Part shown: piece by piece, positions 12,925-21,900 of the stretch
Numbering within the stretch: the first letter of the stretch is position 1
How the letters are laid out: the number at the start of each line of letters is the position of its first letter
Assembly: GCA_000934455.1 (NCBI GenBank)
Contig: KN882594.1
Coordinates: 106,922 to 130,246, forward strand
DNA: 23,325 bases
From: Apostichopus parvimensis
Lineage: Eukaryota > Echinodermata > Holothuroidea > Aspidochirotida > Stichopodidae
Direction: 5' to 3'
Notes under the pieces: model-generated
Databases searched by the model: none
The model's input: the letters and a program-made list of their open reading frames with translations, nothing else
What the model was told of the DNA's origin: nothing
Made by a program: the position numbers and the translations under genes

Positions 12925-15900
12925 ATACAAAATAAGAGTAGATAAACAATGCTAAACAAACTGGGACACTATAAATAAATTTGAAACGTTTGGCTAGAAC
13001 CGGATTTTAAACTTAATAGCTACGCACCCTGTACTCCACCAACAGAGCTATCCAGCCCTTAGGTTGTGGTGGTCCTTATATGGTCCAGCTATGAAGGTAT
13101 CTAAGTAACATGAGTCTTCCCTTCAGAAGCTATAACCACAAAATACTGAACATATAGGCCAACGACATTACATCCATCCATGAGACCTAGCGAAGGTAAT
13201 GTCCTTCGTAATGGGCCAAGTGAGAGGCACAGCAAGATGTCATGTCAGTTATGTAAGTAATAAAAATGAGTTTTCCATCCATAGGCTATAACATAAATGT
13301 CGAAAAACTTATAAGCAAACAACGTTGATCAGACCTGGCAAGAGTAACAAGTTAAGAAATGGCCACTTACCATCAACGGTGATAAACTTCCTGGTCTCGC
13401 CCTGGAAGCTTACGTCGAGTCGTACACGGGTAGGCGTGTTGATGACAGATCCCAATAACTGCAGAAGGCCAAACTGAGGGGAGTGGATCCTCATGGTGGG
13501 GTAGTAGTTTGTTTCCTCACCAGTCACGGATTTCTCAAAGTTGAAATACATGGAGTAAACTGAGTCTTCGTTGACGGTCCACGTCACCTGAACTCGTCGG
13601 TGGTTTTCTTCATTGGTGCGGCTTGCTGGAAGCAAAAAAAGAGATATATTTTTTAAATATATGAGACACCGTCAGGATGGGATGTTTGATTACGGCCAAT
13701 TGTCTGACGTCGACCAGAACAGCTAATAATCTATGCATGATACTGAAAAGAACCAAAACCTATTCATTTTCGATATTTCGTCCACTGTGGCAAAATGAAT
13801 AAACTCAAGATGGTAAAAATAATGCATGAGTATTGGGAAGTATGCAAGAAACAAATTCAAAAAACTTTTCAAAAAGTGCCACCTTTTGAGTGTTTCATAT
13901 ATATCTTCACTGATCAAAAGTATGGACCATATTGCTAAGCGACTTCAGTATGATGGTTCAGTATCCAACTTGATTAATTCCAGTACAACAGGCCTATATA
14001 GATATATATGAAACACTCAAAAGGTGGCCCTCTTTGAAAGTTTTTTAGAATATGTTTCTAAGTAATATTACTTAAGTTCATACAGCCCCATTCATCTTTA
14101 TACTCTTCATTCTTCAATTGAATGATGTTTTTATACAGATTATGCAAGTTTTAGTTGCATTGAAGACATTTTCTATATAATCTTCATTAAATTGATTCCT
14201 ATATATACACTGTACATATCTGTATACCTATGAAAGTACCACCATTGTAATAATTTTGACTCGTTATCAACTCTTATAAGGCCGTACCTTCCAAATGGCT
14301 GACATGATGGGGGCAAGTTAAGTCAGCAGTGAATTCCCTACTCAGCCGGTTGAAGCTCCAGTCGAGTTCGTAGGTCCTCTGGCGCTCAGTGTTTGGAGTA
14401 CCGAACATCAAATGAAAGTTATCCGTCTCTTCTTTCTTGTTCTCGACCATTTTCTGAGGAGAGAAGAAATCGTCCAATCAAAATAGTCTTCGTTTCAAGG
14501 ACCTTGCATATATAAAAAGGATGAGTCAAGGGCACACAAAAATAAATTTAGCGTCCAAAAAATCTTTTGACTTGATTCCATATATGCTAGATGGGGTAGT
14601 CCCAACCACTTTGATCTTACGCCTCACGTCAGCCTTTAAACAATATTAAGACGAAGAACGTATAAACCACAGACATACATCCTCACTCATACAAGAAACA
14701 CAAACTACAGATGATAAGTACCCTGTCTAAGCTGTACGATACATCCACATCGAAGGTGGTTAGGTCCCTTTCCACTTTCACTGCAGTCAGAACAAATTCA
14801 TGTGTACCACTCATAGGGGTCTGGAAAGAAAAAAAGACAATTTTATCAAACAAAAACAAAATCATAAAACCATGATTTAAAGTTTTCCAATCCAAATTTC
14901 AAATGAAGTGGTATTTTCCTTCGTTTAGTTACAAAACCTACTGTGACAATGAACAACATTTGGTATGTTACATTTTACCCATAAATTCTTCTCGTATATT
15001 TTCGTTTCCAAATTCATGCGAAAACTCACTCAGGGAAGACATTAATTCCATGTTCGAAAATGTAGTGGCTCTACAAAACATAAGGTACAAATTTCGAAAA
15101 TTTCTTCAATGGTCTCTTGAAGACTTCCGCTAGTATTTTTTGACATTGGAGTTCCAAACTGCAGTCAACACCTTCATACTCTCTAGGTTACCTCACCTGG
15201 TTCTTGGGACAATCATAGCCTGAGCTAGCACCATACACGGCAGCAATTCACAGGTGTTATTGAAAGCACCAGAGGACACAAGGGGGCCACTGATGTGTCA
15301 GAGGATTAACAACTGTTCTTTGAAACAGATCAGTTTCTCTATCGATATTCAAACTTTTCACGCCGTACCTCAGATGGGTGGCAGGGTGCAACCCCGCAGG
15401 CAACAATTCTGCAACTTGTTTGCGTTTTTAATCATTTTCTTACACGGATAACATGAAATCTGTATACACTTTGGGGAATTTGTGTTGGGGTCTGGGGAGT
15501 ACTTGTGACAGGATATTTCAACAAAACAGATGGACATATATTACATGTGACACCTTCAAATGATATTTGGTTGACCAAATAATGTAATATACCCACTTTA
15601 CAAGGCTTTCAAAAGTCTTATTCATCAATTCCCTGCCCGCCCCTGCTGTTTTGGAACCTAACAATACACGGCACAAAATTTGACAATTTCTGTAACGTCT
15701 CTTAAAGACTTCTCCTCGTATTTTTGCAGTTGAGCTTTCAATACTGCAAGAAAACAAGAACCTAAATATATCTTAATCATCTGTGCAGGTTAGCATCCAA
15801 CCTACCTGATACATCTCGTCCAGGTGATATTTGCTCTCTCCACAGACCTGGAATCCGATAGCATCCTCAAGATATTCTCCCGTGCATATCTTTTCCTGAG

Positions 15901-18900
15901 TCAAAGGAAGGACTGACATTGGGATTATGTCCATTTTCTCTTGATGTAGGAAGAAGACCTTTGAGCTGCGACACGAGAGGGAAAAATATTTCAATTTATT
16001 GTCACCGTAAAAGAGGTGAAATAGTTTTTCCAGAGTAAACTGGTCAGCATAATCTCCCAAACTTTCCTTTCGTATGTGGTTCCCTCCTAAGTACTTTTAT
16101 ACATTTGGGAAGCCAATGAAAGATATTGCCTAATTGCAACAGTCTATACAGTCTAATGTACAAGGCTAATAGAGGTAATGCAGACCTGACATTTGGAAGT
16201 TCGTGAACTTGATGAGATGACCTTACATGCTTTATGTGTCACACTTGAAGAACAGGTTATTTGACATTATTGGGTTCATTGTTGCAGACCGAATAATTTT
16301 TTTTTTATAGAAAAAACATGTTGTTTTTTCCAGTGACTCCAGAAAACATATAACGGATGCTGCACTATGTACATTTCAATAACTTTCCCTTTTCAAAATA
16401 GTTTATCTTGATTTGTAGCCTACCTTCCTTTTTATTAATTAGAATAGAAATGATTACACATAATGAACACCATGACAAGTAACATGTTTAACTCATTCAG
16501 AGACTTGAACACAAAAGCCTAAACTTGTCAAACGGTAGATATGACACCTTATTTGATGGAATGGTCCTTGTACGAAATTGGCTGAACAAATATGAAAGAT
16601 GAACTGTGACATACTGAAAACAAGTTTCTGCTAAAAATGATGTCATCTACTTGATAGTTTATGGTACTCTTTTTTTTCTTTTCTTCTTTAAAATACAAAC
16701 CTTATGGATACAAGCTCCTGTTTCTGTTCTGGTGCTCTCATCTGCAGTTTAAGGTTGCCACCGTCATAGGCAATCTTGCCACTCAGAGACGTGGCAGTGT
16801 GGGCAGCGAGCTCATAATTAACACCAATCCTTGCGCAGTGAGCATCCACTTCCATAAGGCAACTCACATCAGCTGAGGCACTGTGAAAGTCAAACGAGGA
16901 AAAAACATACAAATTTCGCCATGGAAACGCATTATTTCTGGCTCTGATGTAAACTGCTTTGGCATTTTAATCCCTCCACCCACATAACTCCCCCAACACC
17001 CCTTTCCACCCCACTCCCAACAACCCCCATCCCAATGCCCCAACACCCCACACACTCCCATTTTTGTCAATTTTTGTCAATTTTTCCTTCTTTTCTGTTT
17101 TCAGGAGAGGGAATGGTAGTTGTTGTTTTCCTTTTTCAAATTTTTTCTTTGTCCATTCCGATATGAACTGCTCCAAAAGTGTTGCTTTCTTCAAGTCACT
17201 CCTCTTCACGAGGTTAATTTTACAATATGAAGCTGTTATGTTTATAATAGCACTTTGTCTTGTCTTTACCTTGGCTCAACTGTTCCATCAATTTCAAATG
17301 ACCTGGGATCGATTGCCAGGCCCAGGATGTTCAATTTTCCACTAGCTTTCAATCTCTGTGTAGAGGAGACATTGACTGACATCCTCAGCTCCAAACCGTT
17401 AACGAGAGGAACGGACAGTTTGTGTTCAGCCACAGTCATACCTTGGCTGAATTCATATGTCTCTCCTACGGCCAGCATAGCAAGTTTCTATTGATGACAG
17501 GTGAAGAAAATGGGGAAAAAAATATAGTGTTGCACCGCCGATGATCGTTTGGGAGCATATCAGTATGGGTAAGATTTAGCCTCTACGCCGATAACGGCAA
17601 ACCCATATTGAACATTTTTTGGGTTCACTACCCAGCCACTTCTTGTTGAATTCATTTATTTGTTTTATCGCCAATTGTGTACAATGGGAAAGGAAGTCTC
17701 CTTTAAAGTCTTAAAAAGACTTAACAAGGTAGGAGACTCCCTGGGAGAAAAGAAAAGAAAAATGTACAAATGTATATAATACAGAATATACGTTACTTGC
17801 TATGTGTTACTTGTTACGTTACTTGTTACTTGTTACTTGCTATGATTTATCAGTCTGTTCCTAAAACACCCATTTCTTTAGCCTCAATTCCGATTTAGAG
17901 CCGGTGGTTAATTATGGCGATCAGCTGGTCGAAAGAAAGAAGACGCAAGTTCTGAAAAATATTTACCGATAACGATCTGTAGAAAATGCTGGCACACAGT
18001 TTCATGCATATCAAGTCGGTGGGGATTATGATCTTTCATTTCCAGAAAGGTTAGGACTAGTGCTATTATATTATACACAATGCACAATACTGATCAAATG
18101 AAATAAACAGACACATGTCACAATTTAAGTTTCTGAAATAATTGTTGTGATTCTAGTCATTTCCTGGGAAGTTATTTTAACCAACATAAAAATGATCTTC
18201 AGAGGGGAGCCTTGCTAGGAGAGAAACAACACAACGTAAAGGTTTGACTTACAGTTATATACTCCTCGGGTGTTTTGGTAGCAAACATTTCCTTGAAGTC
18301 TTCAGTATCATAAAACGAGACTGCATTACCAAACATCTTGAGGTAGACATGGCCATCAGCCTCACTTCCTTCAAGCATTTCAAACTGGATGAATATTCAA
18401 AAATAGAAAAAAAGAAAAAAAATGGAAAAGTTTTTCTTCGGTCTGTTCACAGAGAATGACAGTGAGTCAAAGTAGGAACAGTGAAAAAGCTTCCAATCTG
18501 CACCAGGATTCAAGCTCCTGCTCCTTATAGATATGGATGTACGCAACTACTAGGATATGGATTTTTATGTCCCAGTCGTTCGATATTGGTAAGAGGTAGA
18601 ATCGTAACTATCATCTGTGCAACGACACTAGTCCCTGTACTGTGACATGCATATATAGACATAATTATAGGAAGTGAAAGAAGTTTATACTCACATCTTC
18701 AATCAAGTTTCTCATTTTGGTTTCTTTGATGAGAGATCGTCGTTGACGAAATTCTTCTTCTCCTTCGTCTTTACCGGAAGCAAAGACCGACTCGAGAAGA
18801 CGCTCTAGCCCTTCGATGCGACCACCAAGCTGAGAAAAAGAAGGCATGAAAGAGAGAGAAAGAGAAATAAAAAATGAGGGGTGTAATTGAACTAAAGTTG

Positions 18901-21900
18901 TCAAAACTATCCTTCGTTTTGCCAGGATTTGTCAAACATATTTCAGAAATGAATTTTTTCCACTGAGCAATTCCTGACGACTAACCGTTAAATGATAAAA
19001 TAACCGGGTATTAAAGAGGAAAATAGTCCTTTTAAACCATGTATTAACTTTCATTCAGGTAAAATTGCCACTTGAAACATAGCAGCTCTGCAGCAAAAAT
19101 AAAGTCAGTGGCTGTTGATACCTTACAAAAGGTTGATATCTTGGAAATAGATCCTTATCTGATTTGCAAGAGAGTATTCTTTCATTTACATCTTAATTAC
19201 AAAGTAAAAGCACACTTTCTTTAAGCATTGTAAAGATACTGCTGCAATATGCTAAAATAACATAACTTAAAAATTCCCAAAACCCTCTTAGATAGCCATC
19301 ACATGAAAACTTAACAAGTTTTGTAATACAAATCCCTAGATCATGAACAATTGCCCAATGCAGCTACTACATGAGAATTTTGTAAGTGCTAAATCTTAAC
19401 GCTTTCCGGTAATTGCAGAAGTTGTTTTTCTGTTTGATAAAAGCATATTTTCAAAGTTAGTTACTAAAATATTGAATATGCCACCATACCCTAAAAGTGT
19501 GTTTGTTGTTGTCCCTTTGTTGTTTAATTACCACTTCTTTCTTTGTTTCATAAGCAGCTTGTCACAACAAGGGATATTAATTAGTATTAACCACCCACAC
19601 ATAACAACAAAATTTGTTACCTCAAATGCTTCAAAGGCATATCCAAAAGCATCAAACTGGCCCTTGGCAGACATTTGTCGAGGAAGGAAGGAGTTGGAAG
19701 AGAAGATGATGTCACCTTCACCGCCAATACCATAGCCAGTAGTTTCTGAAGAAGAAATCACAGTACATGAGTTTGTAGTATTTTTGCTTTATTAACACAA
19801 GATTTCCAACTTTGGAAGATCAAAGAAACTGGCGCCTTGCATGAGCTTTGACCTCAACTTTACGATTCTTAAGTTACCCAGACATCACTGGCTTAGGTTC
19901 CTGTCTAATAAACTAAGTTGTTTGCCTTTCCCAAATTATCTTAGTAAGTTTCTTTGGTCAAGACTTCAAATTCGGAAGATTATCAAGAAAGTGAACTCAC
20001 CAAGAGAGAGAGAGAGAGAGAGAGTAGATTTGCAATATGATAATCAGGCAGTTAGTTTTACGAAGCTTAAGCGACCACGAATGTGGGAGAGGCCTCCAAG
20101 TCAACAAAAACAGCTTTGATCAAATTGAACAAGTTTGCAAACAACTGAATGCTTCGCTCTTACGTATCAAGTGATGTCACAACCAGTAGATATGCTCTAA
20201 CATCACAGTTCAAGATAAAAATAAATTAACATCACCTGCCTGAGAATGTGCTTACTGTAGATTTTCAAACTACTTTGTCATTGCACATACATTAATAGGG
20301 GATCTACCTCAATTCTCACTACCACGTTCTTCTATTTTTTACGAGAATTTTTACAATTATTTTGCATTATGGCAAAGAAAGGGACTTGGCATGTTTTGTT
20401 AACTGAAATAATGATATCAGCACTAAACCCAGCAAATACCTAATTATTACGATGTTATTACTAAGGAAAAAGTTATTATTAGAATTCAATTTAATTAATA
20501 GCCTTGAAGAATCTGTTCTATTCTTTGACTCACCATTGTACCATGACCACTCAGCATTCTGGGAAAACTTCATTGGATCGTCGAAGAACTGGGCAGTGAT
20601 TGGATGGTCTTGTAGTACAGCCCTTTGTTCTGCTTTCAGAGGATCCTCACTAGCTTGGATGTTCTTCATGTGACTGACAATGTAGCTGCCGACTGTAATG
20701 TATGACATAAATGGTCACATTGTTAAAGGAGAGCATTAGCCGATATGTTCTGGCATGCACATTATTACAATGGAAGAGAACCCAGAATGAGCACTTTACA
20801 TATAGCTTTATCTCAGATATAAAACAGCCTAGGCTGATATTATCATTTTTAAGCATTGCAATGGTGTTGTTTCACAATGCTTGTGATAGTGAGAAAAATT
20901 TTACCTTGGTTTGACATTTCCTCTTCTAGCAGAGTAACAACCACATCCAAGACTTCTTGGTTTGGACAAGACATCAGAGCTTTGTAGGCTGAGATCCTCA
21001 GTTCGCTATCCTGGGAAGTCTTCTTGAGTATGGCAATCATACCGTCCTGTGTGCAGGAGGAGATACAAACATTAAAAATTTGTTTTTAATAAATGTCGCA
21101 AAGTCAAACCTGACGTCTGTTTAAACTAGCAACTTTCAAAGTGGCTAGATGTGCTTGCAATGTAACTTTTCTCACCTAGGCAAGACATGAGTACAAAAAA
21201 CATACATATAGTTTTTGTAGTATGTTACATGAAAGGCTACCAATAAAACCTGCAAACCTACAGGTCTCTTTGTACCTCACTTAACATTGTCCTTACCTGT
21301 TCCTGAGTCTCACAGGACATTTCCTTAATAGCTTGCAAGGCTGCTACTCTCAGAGCGATGTCGGTGGATTCCGACTCGTAGCACTTCCTTATAGACCGTC
21401 TGTAAATTCCAGCATTGCCAAGAGCATGGAGGGCAACTATCATTTTCCTCTACAGGTGGGAGAGGAAAAGAACAACAGATTATTTTAAGAGGTAGGCTCT
21501 TTAAATTAAAGGTTGTGCATTGTCTTCAGTACAACTGTACAGGGTTTTAACACTTCAAATATAACAGAATTTAATTCTAAGCAAGTGAAGTATAAAAAGT
21601 CAATAAATTATAAGTGACTGAAACACACAACCCGGGAGTAGGAAATCATTCAGAAAGTATAAAAACCCATTCTATGGTTTTTGGCTGAAGCCAAAATTCC
21701 AACACTTACAAACCAATGTTAATGGTTAGTAAATTAATGGTACAAAGGTAGTGCTATTCATCAACTTAGATTGACTACTCTGGGTTGCAAAATATCTGCC
21801 AAAGGTTATTTATAGCATATTACACTTAAATTACAATCTGTGGAAACCTTATAGATATATGACAAACAACGGTACATCCGTTTGGGTTCCTGTTAAATAA

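Noticed and set aside
15190..15450. Possible micro-exons with AG ... GT borders in intron 10
   Set aside because: The candidate segments (23 and 41 bp) are not multiples of three, while both flanking exons need phase 0; one also hits a stop.
18505..18575. tRNA-like T arm on the minus strand
   Set aside because: A 5-bp stem with a 7-base loop is present, but the loop does not match TTCRANY and no A box or acceptor stem could be placed.
19841..20119. 92-codon plus-strand frame in intron 4
   Set aside because: It runs through the (AG)n repeat as R-E-R-E-R-E-R and has no domain; no splice or promoter support.
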